Made by a program: the position numbers and the translations under genes. The notes beneath the pieces were generated by a model. It was not told where the DNA came from, did no database searches, and saw only the letters and a list, made by a program, of their open reading frames with translations. A stretch of DNA of 64,000 bases from Bacillota bacterium (GTDB taxonomy: Bacteria; Bacillota_I; Bacilli_A; Izemoplasmatales; UBA1188): the NCBI GenBank assembly GCA_023410715.1, contig JAEYPN010000031.1, positions 1 through 64,000 on the forward strand, in the 5' to 3' direction. Numbering within the stretch: position 1 is the stretch's first letter; the number at the start of each line of letters is the position of its first letter. This document shows, in pieces, positions 17,063 to 26,290 of this stretch.

Positions 17063-17977
17063 TTATATAAATTTTTCAAAAATTGTTTTAATTCTATCAG
17101 GAAGTAAAGATATGGATTCCTTAATGACTTTAGGCATTAAAGTAACTGATTCTTTAAAAGCACCTTTCCTTAGTTCTTTTTTAGATATTCCTTTAATATT
17201 CATGAACAAAAAATTCCTACAAATTATTCCTACTCGTAATGATAGTAAAGCATTGCCAAGTCCTTGAAAAATAGACGAGGCAATTGGACGAATCAAAGGA
17301 ATGTCAGTTAAAGTATTAGCCGTTGTATTTGGAAATAACTCACCAAAATCCAAACCTTCAAGACCTTCCGCAATTAATGATGTAAGCAAGACATTGATGC
17401 TTAGTTTAGCTAAAGCTGCCATACTTGGCCTAAATCCACATTCAACAACTAGTGATTTAATAAGTCTTAAGTTTACTACTAAAACAGCTAAGAAATCCAG
17501 TCTACCATTTTGAGAAATGGCTGTTGATATCATGATAGTCTCAGCATTTTTTATAATTATTTTATTTAATTCTTTTTTAATTTTCGTATCAAATAAATGG
17601 GATAATTCTAGTTTCAAAACTTTAGGTTCTGACATTGCTTCTAATAATTTACTCTTATCATCATCTGTTAAATAATCAACTTTGAGTAAATTTCTCGCTA
17701 CCTTCTTATACATATGATAATTTCTTTTTGCATATTCATTTTCATCAAATAAACATTCAATTGAAAAGGTTGGTTGAAATAAAATAATAAGAATTGGTCT
17801 TAAGACTAAAATAAAAAATAATATAAATGTAAAAACATAAAAACCATATTCAACATATGGACTAATCTTTGTTAAGCGCTCGCCAACATTTAAGACACTA
17901 CTTAAAAGTATTAAAGTAATAATTAAAAAGACCCCAACCAAAATACTTGCGTACAGTAACTTCTTTTTTTTACTCAT
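17063..17977 (-). CDS. YcjF/DUF697-type membrane protein
   Basis: A 304-residue protein. Two N-terminal membrane segments (about 7-28 and 43-68) are followed by a soluble part that matches the DUF697/YcjF pattern: paired small-residue and hydrophobic helices (NGRLDFLAVLVVNLRLIKSL, then GFRPS near 185), and a C-terminal GLGNALLSLRVGIICRNF. The family is often linked to GTPase partners but has no settled function; no such partner is adjacent. It overlaps the end of ribF by 8 bases with an AAGGAG site inside ribF, so it is the last gene of the mutS2-truB-ribF run. Confidence 0.7.
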   Translation of the reverse strand: MSKKKKLLYASILVGVFLIITLILLSSVLNVGERLTKISPYVEYGFYVFTFILFFILVLRPILIILFQPTFSIECLFDENEYAKRNYHMYKKVARNLLKVDYLTDDDKSKLLEAMSEPKVLKLELSHLFDTKIKKELNKIIIKNAETIMISTAISQNGRLDFLAVLVVNLRLIKSLVVECGFRPSMAALAKLSINVLLTSLIAEGLEGLDFGELFPNTTANTLTDIPLIRPIASSIFQGLGNALLSLRVGIICRNFLFMNIKGISKKELRKGAFKESVTLMPKVIKESISLLPDRIKTIFEKFI

Positions 17978-18872
17978 TTCCTTCTTCTCCTTTTATCATT
18001 TCAACATCTTTAATTAGTTGTTCCTTTAATTTTTCAATTGAAGAAAATTTTATCTCATCCCGAATAAATCTAATAAACTTTATCTTTACATACTCAAAAT
18101 ATATATCCTTGTTAAAGTTAAGTATATGGGTTTCAATCGTTACATCCTTATTGTCAAAGGTCGGATTATTCCCAATATTTGTTAAACCAGTATGCCATAT
18201 ACCATTAACAAATACTTTTGTTTTATAAACACCACCTTTTGGTAAAAAGTATCCATCATTTTTTAGATTAATTGTAGGAAATCCTAATTTTTCCCCACGA
18301 TTAAAACCTTTAATAACTTGTCCTTTTATCTCATATTCATATCCTAAAATTTGATTAGCATTTTTAATATCACCTAAAGATAACTTCTCTTTAATTAATG
18401 TAGTTCCTATTTTATTTCCATTATCATAAAGCAAATCAATGACAACTGTTTCAAAATTTGATATTGTTTTAAGTAAGTCTACATCGCCCTTGCCATGATA
18501 ACCAAAACGAAAATCACTCCCACAGATCACATAGTCCATTTTAATTAAATATCTGTTGATAAAGTCATCTGGAGACATCTCAACTAGCCAATTATTAACG
18601 TCTAAAATATAGAAATAATCTACTAAGCCATTTAACTTTTCAACCTTATCAGAATTACTTTCTAAAAAATAAAAAGGTCTATTTGCAATAAAGTCTTTAG
18701 TGTTTGTAGAAAATGTTAGTAAACCAATTTCTTTTTTAGTTTTTTCTTTAATTTCTAATGCTTTATTTATTAATGACATATGGGCTTTATGTAATCCATC
18801 GAAAAAGCCACATACAATAATTAACCCCTCTTCTATAACTTTAACATCCTGTTTTAAATCAATTATTTTCAT
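17970..18872 (-). CDS. ribF: Bifunctional riboflavin kinase / FAD synthetase
   Basis: Makes FMN then FAD from riboflavin. The N-terminal FAD synthetase nucleotidyltransferase domain has the GFFDGLHKAH motif (about 22-31); the C-terminal flavokinase domain has GFNRGEKLGFPTINL (about 190-204) and the conserved Glu in VTIETHILNF. The 300 residues are normal. Start is ATG with AGAGG, 1 base after truB. The truB-ribF pair is conserved in Bacillota. Confidence 0.95.
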   Translation of the reverse strand: MKIIDLKQDVKVIEEGLIIVCGFFDGLHKAHMSLINKALEIKEKTKKEIGLLTFSTNTKDFIANRPFYFLESNSDKVEKLNGLVDYFYILDVNNWLVEMSPDDFINRYLIKMDYVICGSDFRFGYHGKGDVDLLKTISNFETVVIDLLYDNGNKIGTTLIKEKLSLGDIKNANQILGYEYEIKGQVIKGFNRGEKLGFPTINLKNDGYFLPKGGVYKTKVFVNGIWHTGLTNIGNNPTFDNKDVTIETHILNFNKDIYFEYVKIKFIRFIRDEIKFSSIEKLKEQLIKDVEMIKGEEGNE

Positions 18873-18873
18873 A

Positions 18874-19743
18874 TTATCCTCTAATTTTTAAATCCATCCG
18901 GTATAAGTTTTTTTCTTCATCTAATCTGTATATTGCGAGTGGTCCTTTTTGATCAAATAAAAGTATTAGCTCATTTGATCCGACTGTTTTATCTAAAAAT
19001 GCCCCATTAGAGATTTTTTTAATTACCGATTCTTCACTTACTTTTACTTTTTCTAAAAACGTTAAATAATCAAGTGGATTAATTAACTTCATTTCTTGAT
19101 TGACCTCATCTAAAGATTTTGCATCATCAAGAGAAAAATCGCCGACATTAACCCTAATTAAATCACTTAATAAGCTCATGTGTCCAAGTTTTTGCCCAAT
19201 ATCACTTGCTAAAACCCGAATATATAAACCCTTAGATGATCTTACTCTAACTCTAAATTTATAAAGATAATCTTCTTTAATTAAATCAGAAATTCTTTCG
19301 ATATTGTAAACTGTAAATTCTTTTTTTTCTCGCTCAATCATTATATTTTTCCGTGCATATTCATAAAGTTTTTTACCATTTATTTTAACAGCACTATACA
19401 TTGGGGGAGCTTGAAAATATTGACCTTTAAAACTAGATAAAGCTTCATCAATAATATTCAAATCAAGTTCAAAAGGTTCTTCATATTTTAGTTCGCTGCC
19501 CATATCAAGCGTTTCACTTGTGGCACCTATTGTAATTTCTGCAATATATGTTTTATCGTGTTCTTCAAAATACTTTGCATACTTTGTTGATGATCCTACT
19601 AAGCATACAAGTAATCCTTTAGCAAGGGGATCGAGTGTACCAATATGGCCAATTGATTTAATCATTAGCTTCTTTCTTAAAACATTTACTACATCATGAG
19701 ATGTATATCCTGACTCTTTATTTATTAATAAAATCCCGTCCAT
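18874..19743 (-). CDS. truB: tRNA pseudouridine-55 synthase
   Basis: Converts U55 of the tRNA T-loop to pseudouridine. The catalytic Asp is in GHIGTLDPLAKG (about 37-48), with YxAxPPMYSAVKI and RSSKGLYIR motifs. I start at the ATG at 19743 (289 residues, MDGILLINKESG) because it has an AGGTAAC site and gives the standard N terminus; the longer frame reaching 19800 runs back into mutS2. It begins 5 bases after the mutS2 stop. Confidence 0.95.
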   Translation of the reverse strand: MDGILLINKESGYTSHDVVNVLRKKLMIKSIGHIGTLDPLAKGLLVCLVGSSTKYAKYFEEHDKTYIAEITIGATSETLDMGSELKYEEPFELDLNIIDEALSSFKGQYFQAPPMYSAVKINGKKLYEYARKNIMIEREKKEFTVYNIERISDLIKEDYLYKFRVRVRSSKGLYIRVLASDIGQKLGHMSLLSDLIRVNVGDFSLDDAKSLDEVNQEMKLINPLDYLTFLEKVKVSEESVIKKISNGAFLDKTVGSNELILLFDQKGPLAIYRLDEEKNLYRMDLKIRG

Positions 19744-19747
19744 TTTG

Positions 19748-22072
19748 TTACCTAAAGAAAACAACCGTAACGCCAAAACCACCTTCTGATTCATTACCAA
19801 ATCTTGAAGACTTAATTAGTTTATTATGCTTTACGTATTCTTTTACTCCATTTCTTAAAGCTCCTGTCCCAAAACCATGAATTATAAAGGCATGATCTAA
19901 GTTAGAAATGATACACTTATCAATAAAGCTATCTATTTCAACCATCGCATCTTCATAGCGATATCCTCTTAAATCAAGTTCCATTTTAACATCTGTATTA
20001 ATTTGATTTGAGCCGGTTTTTTTACTTTTAATAATTTCTTCTTTTGAATTATTAACTTTTTTATATTCAATTTCATCTAAGGCAAATTTTGCATAAATAT
20101 TCCCTAGTTCAACTTCATATTTGCCATTTTTATCAATTTTCACAACTTTACCAATTTGGTTAAACTTAATTACTCTAACCGTATCCCCGACTTGGATTTC
20201 TTGGTTATTTAATTTAGGAATAGCTAATGCATCGCCTTCTAAATCATTTATTTTATGTTTCATATCCGCAAGCTCATGCGCTTTAATCTCTTTTTGATTC
20301 TTTAATTTTTTTAACTCCTCAAGCAATGTTAACGCATCATCTTTGGCATTTGCAATAATCTTTTTTCTTTCAAGTTCCATTGAGCGGATAAAGTTTTGCT
20401 TCTCCTCATAAAACTTTTCTTTTTCCTGTATAATCGTTTTATTTAGTGATTTATTTTCATTTATTAATTTATCATAATTTTCAATTCTTTGATTTAATTC
20501 AAAGGCCTGACGTTCAAGCTTACCAATTAAATCATCGACATTAGTAGAAAATGTTCCCGTGATATCTTCCGCTCTTTTAATAATTCTTTCATCTAGACCC
20601 AATCTTTTTGAAATCAAAAAGGCATTTGATCTACCTGGAGTTCCAAGCATTAAGCGGTAAGTTGGCTTTAAAGATTCAATGTCAAATTCCACTGAAGCAT
20701 TACATACATCTTCCTTATCATAAGCATATGCTTTAAGTTCTGGGTAATGTGTCGTCGCAATAATATAAGCACCACGAATTTTAAAGTACTCAATAATTGA
20801 TATAGCTAAAGAAGCTCCTTCTTTAGGGTCAGTTCCAGAGCCTAATTCATCAAGTAAAATTAACGATCCATGTTTATAATTGTTTACAATATTAATTATT
20901 TTTGTCATATGCGATGAGAAAGTTGAAAGTGATTGTTCAATTGACTGCTCATCACCTATATCTGCAAAAATTGATGAAAAAATAATTGTACTTGAACCAA
21001 ATGAAACAGGAATTAAAATACCTGATTGAACCATAGCTGAAAGAAGTCCAAATGTTTTAAGTAATACAGTTTTACCACCAGTATTTGGACCAGTAATAAT
21101 AATTGTTTGATATTTATCAAACAAGATTGTATTAGGTACGCATACTTCATATGGAATTAAAGGGTGCCTTGCGTTAATTAGATTAATTTTATTTTCAGTA
21201 ATTACTGGCTTACTACACATATTAACATCAGCGTACTTTGCTTTTGCATATATAACATCTAAAGAAGTAATCATATCTAAATTACCATATAGATCAATTA
21301 AATAATTTCTTGCATAAAGCGTTAAATCATATAATAATTTATCAATTTCTTTTTGTTCTTTAACCTTAAGATTTTCGATTTGATTAGACATATCTAAAAC
21401 TTGAGCTGGTTCAATAAAAACTGTTGACCCACTACTTGATTCATCGTGAATCATTCCTTTAAAGCTGTTTTTATATTCAACCTTAACAGGTAAAACAAAG
21501 CGACCGTGTCTAATTGTTAAAACTGCTTCTGTTAATTTTGATGATTCCGTTCTTAAAATTAAATTAAGCTTGTCCTTGATACGTGCCTCAAGTGTTTTAA
21601 TCTCTTTTCTTACACTATGCAAAGTTTCTGATGCATTATCACTAACTTCCCCATTTTCATCAATAATTGTAATTATTTTATCTTTTAATGGTTTAACAAC
21701 TTTTATGTTTTCAAAATATGGATTTAAGTTTTCAAGTGATAGTCCAAGAGATAATACTTTTTTTCGATATAAAATTGCATAACTACTTGCATCAATTAAT
21801 TTTATAACTTCTAAAAATTCCCTGCCATTTAGGCTCGCATATTTTTCTATTCTTTTTAAAGGTTCTTTAACCTTCATATCTTCAAAACTTAACTTTTCAT
21901 AATTTATAATTAAATTTAGGGCCTCTTCTGTCTCATTAAGCAATCTTTCAATTCTTACTTGATCAGTTAAAGGAGAAATTGATAAAACACGTTCTAAAGA
22001 ATCCTCTAAAGAAACATATTTTTTTACTAAATTTAATATTTTACTAAACTCGAGAGTTTCTAAATTAAACAT
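19748..22072 (-). CDS. mutS2: MutS2 endonuclease/ATPase
   Basis: MutS-like ABC ATPase with a nuclease tail, involved in suppressing recombination and rescuing collided ribosomes rather than mismatch repair. The 774-residue protein has the MutS core, Walker A GPNTGGKT near 330, the Walker B LLDELGSGTDP, a coiled-coil region (about 510-620), a KOW-like segment and a C-terminal Smr domain with LDLRGYRYEDA and HGFGTGALR (about 700-774). Start is ATG after AAGGTG. First gene of the mutS2-truB-ribF run, divergent from rnhC. Confidence 0.95.
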   Translation of the reverse strand: MFNLETLEFSKILNLVKKYVSLEDSLERVLSISPLTDQVRIERLLNETEEALNLIINYEKLSFEDMKVKEPLKRIEKYASLNGREFLEVIKLIDASSYAILYRKKVLSLGLSLENLNPYFENIKVVKPLKDKIITIIDENGEVSDNASETLHSVRKEIKTLEARIKDKLNLILRTESSKLTEAVLTIRHGRFVLPVKVEYKNSFKGMIHDESSSGSTVFIEPAQVLDMSNQIENLKVKEQKEIDKLLYDLTLYARNYLIDLYGNLDMITSLDVIYAKAKYADVNMCSKPVITENKINLINARHPLIPYEVCVPNTILFDKYQTIIITGPNTGGKTVLLKTFGLLSAMVQSGILIPVSFGSSTIIFSSIFADIGDEQSIEQSLSTFSSHMTKIINIVNNYKHGSLILLDELGSGTDPKEGASLAISIIEYFKIRGAYIIATTHYPELKAYAYDKEDVCNASVEFDIESLKPTYRLMLGTPGRSNAFLISKRLGLDERIIKRAEDITGTFSTNVDDLIGKLERQAFELNQRIENYDKLINENKSLNKTIIQEKEKFYEEKQNFIRSMELERKKIIANAKDDALTLLEELKKLKNQKEIKAHELADMKHKINDLEGDALAIPKLNNQEIQVGDTVRVIKFNQIGKVVKIDKNGKYEVELGNIYAKFALDEIEYKKVNNSKEEIIKSKKTGSNQINTDVKMELDLRGYRYEDAMVEIDSFIDKCIISNLDHAFIIHGFGTGALRNGVKEYVKHNKLIKSSRFGNESEGGFGVTVVFFR

Positions 22073-22097
22073 AATTTCACCTTCACTCTTTTAATCA

Positions 22098-22106
22098 ATT
22101 ATACCA
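22098..22106 (-). promoter_or_regulatory. Extended -10 promoter of mutS2
   Basis: Minus strand TGGTATAAT, 25 bases before the mutS2 ATG. It lies back to back with the rnhC promoter. Confidence 0.6.
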
Positions 22107-22121
22107 TAATTTTTGATTCTA

Positions 22122-22130
22122 TGATATAAT
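22122..22130 (+). promoter_or_regulatory. Extended -10 promoter of rnhC
   Basis: TGATATAAT, only 16 bases before the rnhC ATG, so the transcript leader would be about 10 bases, with GGTGAT at its very start. Confidence 0.65.
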
Positions 22131-22146
22131 TATTTTTGGTGATAAT

Positions 22147-22974
22147 ATGTCAATTACATTAAATATGACAAGTGCAGAAACAGAAAATTTAATTAAAAGA
22201 TTTGAAAAAGCCCAAATTCCAACAAAAAATGCTTACCAAAAAGCAATATTTAAGCTTGATGGGTGTACTATCACCGTTTATAATTCATTAAAAGTCGTTT
22301 TCCAAGGATCTAATGAATTAATTTATGCGAATGAATTTATTTCGTCATTTGATGAAATGGTTTGTATTGGTTCTGATGAAGTAGGAACTGGAGATGTCTT
22401 TGGACCTGTTGTCGTTTCAGCCTTTTACTATGAACCTAGTATTAAAATGAAGTTATTAAAGCTTGGGGTTAAAGATTCAAAAAATTTAACTGATGAAAAA
22501 ATAATGATTATTGCCGAAGAACTTATTAAAGAAAATCGCCATATAAAATTAATTTGCGATAATGATAAATTTAATGAAATGACAGATAAAGGCTTTAATA
22601 TGAATAAGATTAAAGCATATCTCCATAATCATGCCTATAAAAAGATTCTTTCAAAATATAATAAATATGACTTTATTATTCAGGATCAATTTACAACTCC
22701 CGATAGTTATTTTAGATATCTAGAAAATGAAGAAACAGTTAAAAATATTACCTTTAAGGTTAAAGGTGAATCAATCTCTTTAGCAGTCGCAGCCGCATCC
22801 ATCATTGCTAGATACTATTTTCTCATAAGTTTTAAAGAGCTAGAAGAAAGATATAATGTCAAATTACATAAAGGTGCAGGAAGTTTAGTTGATGAAGATA
22901 TAAAGAAGATTGATAAAAATATTCTTCCACATATTGCAAAAGTAAACTTTAAGAACATTAAAAAGACTAACTAA
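22147..22974 (+). CDS. rnhC: Ribonuclease HIII
   Basis: Cleaves RNA in RNA-DNA hybrids. The 275-residue protein has the HIII layout: an N-terminal TBP-like domain (about 1-65) and an RNase H2-like catalytic domain starting with GSDEVGTGDVFGP, where Asp77 and Glu78 are the first metal ligands. Later KDSKNL and the AAASIIARY helix supply the rest. It is one of only two intact ordinary plus-strand genes here. Its TAA is followed 3 bases later by a mini IS3 element, so its original terminator may have been displaced. Confidence 0.95.
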   Translation: MSITLNMTSAETENLIKRFEKAQIPTKNAYQKAIFKLDGCTITVYNSLKVVFQGSNELIYANEFISSFDEMVCIGSDEVGTGDVFGPVVVSAFYYEPSIKMKLLKLGVKDSKNLTDEKIMIIAEELIKENRHIKLICDNDKFNEMTDKGFNMNKIKAYLHNHAYKKILSKYNKYDFIIQDQFTTPDSYFRYLENEETVKNITFKVKGESISLAVAAASIIARYYFLISFKELEERYNVKLHKGAGSLVDEDIKKIDKNILPHIAKVNFKNIKKTN

Positions 22975-22977
22975 AAG

Positions 22978-23344
22978 TGTAGTGAGCTAAATTTGTTTTA
23001 TTAGAACAAAGGAGGATCACTTTTTTTATGCGTTATGCAAAAGAATTTAATAAAAAATGGGCAAATAATTTATCAAAGTTTAAGATTGGAGCAAAAAAAA
23101 TCTATTTGTCATCAATATTAGATTTTCTTAATGTCTCTGTTATTCCATCTAATGCATCAATAACTTTAGCTTTCTTACAATCTAAAAAAATGCTCAATAA
23201 ATCATGAAAAGGACATAAACACACTTAAAGAAAATGGTATAAGTCAATCATATTAAAAAAAGGATTAAGTCCATATGCTTATAGACAAAAATCCTTAAAC
23301 TTATTACAATATTAATATTTGTATAACTTATTTAATTCACTACA
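22978..23344 (+). mobile_element. Internally deleted IS3-family element (367 bp) with inverted ends and 3-bp target duplication
   Basis: The left end TGTAGTGAGCTAAAT (22978-22992) and right end ATTTAATTCACTACA (23330-23344) are inverted repeats matching at 13 of 15 positions and start TG / end CA as in IS3-family elements. AAG flanks both sides (22975-22977 and 23345-23347), a plausible 3-bp target duplication. Inside are only transposase scraps. It sits exactly between the convergent rnhC and phosphodiesterase stops. Confidence 0.8.
23028..23315 (+). pseudogene. IS3-family (IS150-like) transposase OrfB remnants
   Basis: A 59-codon reading frame (23028-23207, after GGAGG) contains KFKIGAKKIYLSSILDF, recognisable as the DDE-domain segment of IS3-type integrases. 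A second scrap from 23221 reads TLKENGISQS, and in another frame GLSPYAYRQKSL (ending at 23315) matches the typical C terminus of these transposases. The intervening catalytic parts are deleted and the frames are broken, so no active transposase can be made. Confidence 0.8.
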
Positions 23345-23347
23345 AAG

Positions 23348-24901
23348 CTAGTCTTTTTTATATATAATCAGTGGTACACGAAGTTCATCCTTGCACATTC
23401 CTGCATGATGGCCTTTAAACACAAAATCAGGTGTTTCTTCATTCAAAGTATCAAAATAATAACGGTTAGTAGCAACAGCCAAAAAGTCACCTAAAATACT
23501 TTCAGCTAAAGGATGAGGGGTCAATAATCCTAAGAACTTATTTTTCATAAAATCCTTCTTTGTATAAAGAATGAAGTAATCACTAAAATACTGATTAAAT
23601 AACTCCACAAATTCTTTGGCCTTTTCCTTTTTTACGTTAAAGCTTGCCATTCTTCCTTCAATCGATGGTGCACATTCAAGCATCTCAATTAATTCACTAA
23701 ATTTCTTTAAATAAATAGGTTTTACATCAACTTGACCATGATCAGCTGTAATAATGAGTAGAGTGTCATTATCTAACATTTCACTAAAATGGGCAAGCGA
23801 CTCATCAAGAGAAGCAATTAAACCTTTAACTTTTAAATCACTTGTGCCAAACTCATGCATCGAAAAATCGGGTTCATCCCAGTAAAAATAAATAAATGAT
23901 TCATCGTTTGTCTTAATAATTTCTAACGCATGATCAAGTGCTTCATCAAAGGTTTTAAAACCATCTTCTTTAAATGATGGATAAATAGTATAACTTGGAA
24001 CATTTATATCCTCAAAGAATGGCCTCACTTTAATAAATTCATTTATATCACCATAGGGGTTAACATCACCATTTTTATATAATTTATTTTGGAAAAGAAT
24101 AACTGAATCTTTATATCCTGGTAAATATTCATGCCAGCCAATCCAACCTGTTTCAATTGGAGCCATTCCTACTTGAATTGAAGTAGTTGCTGCAACCGTC
24201 GTTGGTGGAAAAACTGTTGATATATCAGCTTTTAAATTTTGATTAATGAATTTAGAATCTTTAAGATTTTTATCAATAATTGCTTTTCCTAAGCCATCTA
24301 AAACCATAAGAATAATATGTTTAGGTTTATCTAATAAATAATCATCAACTAAATACGAAGTTTCATAACTTGTCTTTAAACCATAATATTTCTTTAAAGA
24401 ATTAGTAATTCCTAAAACTGACTGTAAGTAATCAGGAGCTGACTTTTTATAAGTCAAATCCTTTTTTAAACCAATCTTTAAAAGAATTTCATTTGTAAAA
24501 GCAATAGATGAAAAAACTAGCAAATAATCAGGAGTTTTAGACATCATCTGATTATATTTGATTACTTCATCAGGATGATTAATAAGATATTCTTTATAAC
24601 TGATAGCTTCTTTATAAAACTGTTCTTCTTTTGTTACACAATAAATCTTATATTCCTCATTTATAAAGGTAATAACATTATTTTCATGAATCATATCATA
24701 TTCAGTTTCTAAAAACTTTTTAATTTCAATAATATCTTCAAAATTATTTAATACTATTAAAGCTTCAACCACACCAAAAGAATCCATATTAGGAATACTA
24801 GTATTACCAATATGAAGTACTTCAAGGTTAAATAGTCCTAATATTTCTTTTAAAGCATTAAACTTTTCCATGAATTCTAATGTATTATTAACGATTTTCA
24901 T
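23348..24901 (-). CDS. GrpB-like domain fused to an alkaline-phosphatase-superfamily phosphodiesterase
   Basis: A 517-residue fusion. Residues 1 to about 145 resemble the GrpB (UPF0157) nucleotidyltransferase fold, with HIGNTSIP in place of HIGSTAVPG and YKEYLINHPDEV for the conserved dYLrahPe helix, but the KPIID metal motif reads SFGVVEA, so this domain is probably not catalytic. From about 190 a nucleotide pyrophosphatase/phosphodiesterase domain has LMVLDGLG, the nucleophile-region FPPTTVAATTS, ITADHGQ and a final GHHAG, all metal-ligand positions of the family. It has no signal peptide, so it is cytoplasmic. It overlaps rluD by 14 bases and ends the psuG operon. The substrate is unknown; a nucleotide-derived compound fits the context. 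Confidence 0.75.
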   Translation of the reverse strand: MKIVNNTLEFMEKFNALKEILGLFNLEVLHIGNTSIPNMDSFGVVEALIVLNNFEDIIEIKKFLETEYDMIHENNVITFINEEYKIYCVTKEEQFYKEAISYKEYLINHPDEVIKYNQMMSKTPDYLLVFSSIAFTNEILLKIGLKKDLTYKKSAPDYLQSVLGITNSLKKYYGLKTSYETSYLVDDYLLDKPKHIILMVLDGLGKAIIDKNLKDSKFINQNLKADISTVFPPTTVAATTSIQVGMAPIETGWIGWHEYLPGYKDSVILFQNKLYKNGDVNPYGDINEFIKVRPFFEDINVPSYTIYPSFKEDGFKTFDEALDHALEIIKTNDESFIYFYWDEPDFSMHEFGTSDLKVKGLIASLDESLAHFSEMLDNDTLLIITADHGQVDVKPIYLKKFSELIEMLECAPSIEGRMASFNVKKEKAKEFVELFNQYFSDYFILYTKKDFMKNKFLGLLTPHPLAESILGDFLAVATNRYYFDTLNEETPDFVFKGHHAGMCKDELRVPLIIYKKD

Positions 24902-25808
24902 TTTTCCTAAGCTCCTCTAAATAATTCTCAAAATACTCTGGAAGAGGTGATGTAAATTCTAAGTATTCATGTGTTGTTGGGTGAATAAAACCAATAACTT
25001 TGGCATGTAAAAACTGACCATTAGATGTATCAGTTTTTTTAGCACCATAAATTGGATCACCATGAACTGGATAACCAATTTGTTTCATATGCACTCTAAT
25101 TTGATGAGTTCTTCCAGTTTCTAAGATACATTCAATTAATGTATTACTTTTAAATCTTTCAAGAACTTTAAAATTAGTTACAGCATTTTTTCCATCTTGT
25201 ACAACTGCCATTTTTGTTCTAATGTTTGGATCATGGCCAATTGGCATATCAATGTGGCCCTTTTCATTAGGAATTACACCATCAACAAGCGCAATATATC
25301 TTCTTGTAACACTTTTATTTTTCAATTGTTCAGCTAAAAAGTTATGTGCTATATCATTTTTAGCAACCATGAGTAATCCCGTCGTGTCTTTATCAATTCT
25401 ATGGACAATACCTGGTCTTAAAACACCATTTATGCCTGATAAATCTTTTATTTCGTATAAAAGCCCATTCACTAAAGTCCCAGTATTTACACCTGGGGCT
25501 GGATGAACTGTCATATTTTTAGGCTTATCAACAACAACCACATCCTCATCCTGGTAAACAATATTTAAATTTAAGTTTTCAGGTTTAATATCTAATGGTT
25601 GATTTTCTGGTAGTTCAATTGAGATTTCATCATCAAGCTTAACTTTATAACTAGGCTCAGATGATTTATTATTAACTAAGATTAAATTGTTTTCTAACCC
25701 ACTTTTTACAAATGAGCGAGAAAAATCTTCATATAAATGCGAAATTAATTTATCAATTCTAATATTCACATTTTCTTCATCGACTGTAAATCTAATTATT
25801 TCTTTCAT
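24888..25808 (-). CDS. rluD: RluA-family 23S rRNA pseudouridine synthase (RluD-like)
   Basis: Converts uridines in rRNA to pseudouridine. An N-terminal S4 RNA-binding domain (about 8-70) precedes the catalytic domain with the RluA motif GIVHRIDKDTTGLL, whose Asp is catalytic, near residue 130. I prefer the ATG at 25808 (306 residues, MKEIIRFTV) because AAAGGA lies upstream; the ATG at 25832 has no ribosome site. It overlaps lspA by 17 bases; lspA-rluD is a conserved pair. Target uridines cannot be told from sequence, so RluD is by analogy. Confidence 0.9.
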   Translation of the reverse strand: MKEIIRFTVDEENVNIRIDKLISHLYEDFSRSFVKSGLENNLILVNNKSSEPSYKVKLDDEISIELPENQPLDIKPENLNLNIVYQDEDVVVVDKPKNMTVHPAPGVNTGTLVNGLLYEIKDLSGINGVLRPGIVHRIDKDTTGLLMVAKNDIAHNFLAEQLKNKSVTRRYIALVDGVIPNEKGHIDMPIGHDPNIRTKMAVVQDGKNAVTNFKVLERFKSNTLIECILETGRTHQIRVHMKQIGYPVHGDPIYGAKKTDTSNGQFLHAKVIGFIHPTTHEYLEFTSPLPEYFENYLEELRKNENR

Positions 25809-26274
25809 CTTTTTTATTTTCCTTTCCCTCATAAAATACTATATAAATAATGAAGGCGATAACTCCAATTGTGAGGCACATATCCGCTACGTTAAAAATT
25901 GGAAAATCATAAGAAAAAATATAGAAATCTAAAAAATCAACAACCTCTTGTTTTACAATTCGATCAATAAAATTACCAAGTGTTCCAGCAATAAATAAGA
26001 TGCCCGATAATTTATAAAATAAGTTTCCATTTTTAAAAGCTTTATAAAATAAATAAACAAATACTACTAACGCAATGACAGTAATAATATAGAAGAAAAC
26101 CATTTGTCCCTCAAGCATTCCCCAGGCGCTTCCAGTATTACGATGACTTGTGATGTAGAAAAAATCTTTTATAACAGGAATGGATTGTCCTTTAGTCATA
26201 GTTGAAACAATAATATATTTTGTAATTTGATCTAAAGCAACTAATAATCCACAAATAATTATTCCCCAAATCAT
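25792..26274 (-). CDS. lspA: Signal peptidase II (lipoprotein signal peptidase)
   Basis: Membrane aspartic protease that removes signal peptides from the lipidated precursors; it would process the lipoproteins at 14.9, 37.8, 47.1 and 57.1 kb. Four membrane helices; catalytic Asp residues in GTLGNFIDR and FPIFNVADM; conserved RNTGSAWG. I start at ATG 26274 (160 residues), 8 bases after AAGGAG, and not at the GTG at 26283 that lies next to that site. It is preceded by a small membrane protein gene with an 8-to-16-base gap. Confidence 0.96.
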   Translation of the reverse strand: MIWGIIICGLLVALDQITKYIIVSTMTKGQSIPVIKDFFYITSHRNTGSAWGMLEGQMVFFYIITVIALVVFVYLFYKAFKNGNLFYKLSGILFIAGTLGNFIDRIVKQEVVDFLDFYIFSYDFPIFNVADMCLTIGVIAFIIYIVFYEGKENKKDERNN

Positions 26275-26290
26275 TTTATTCACTCCTTGC

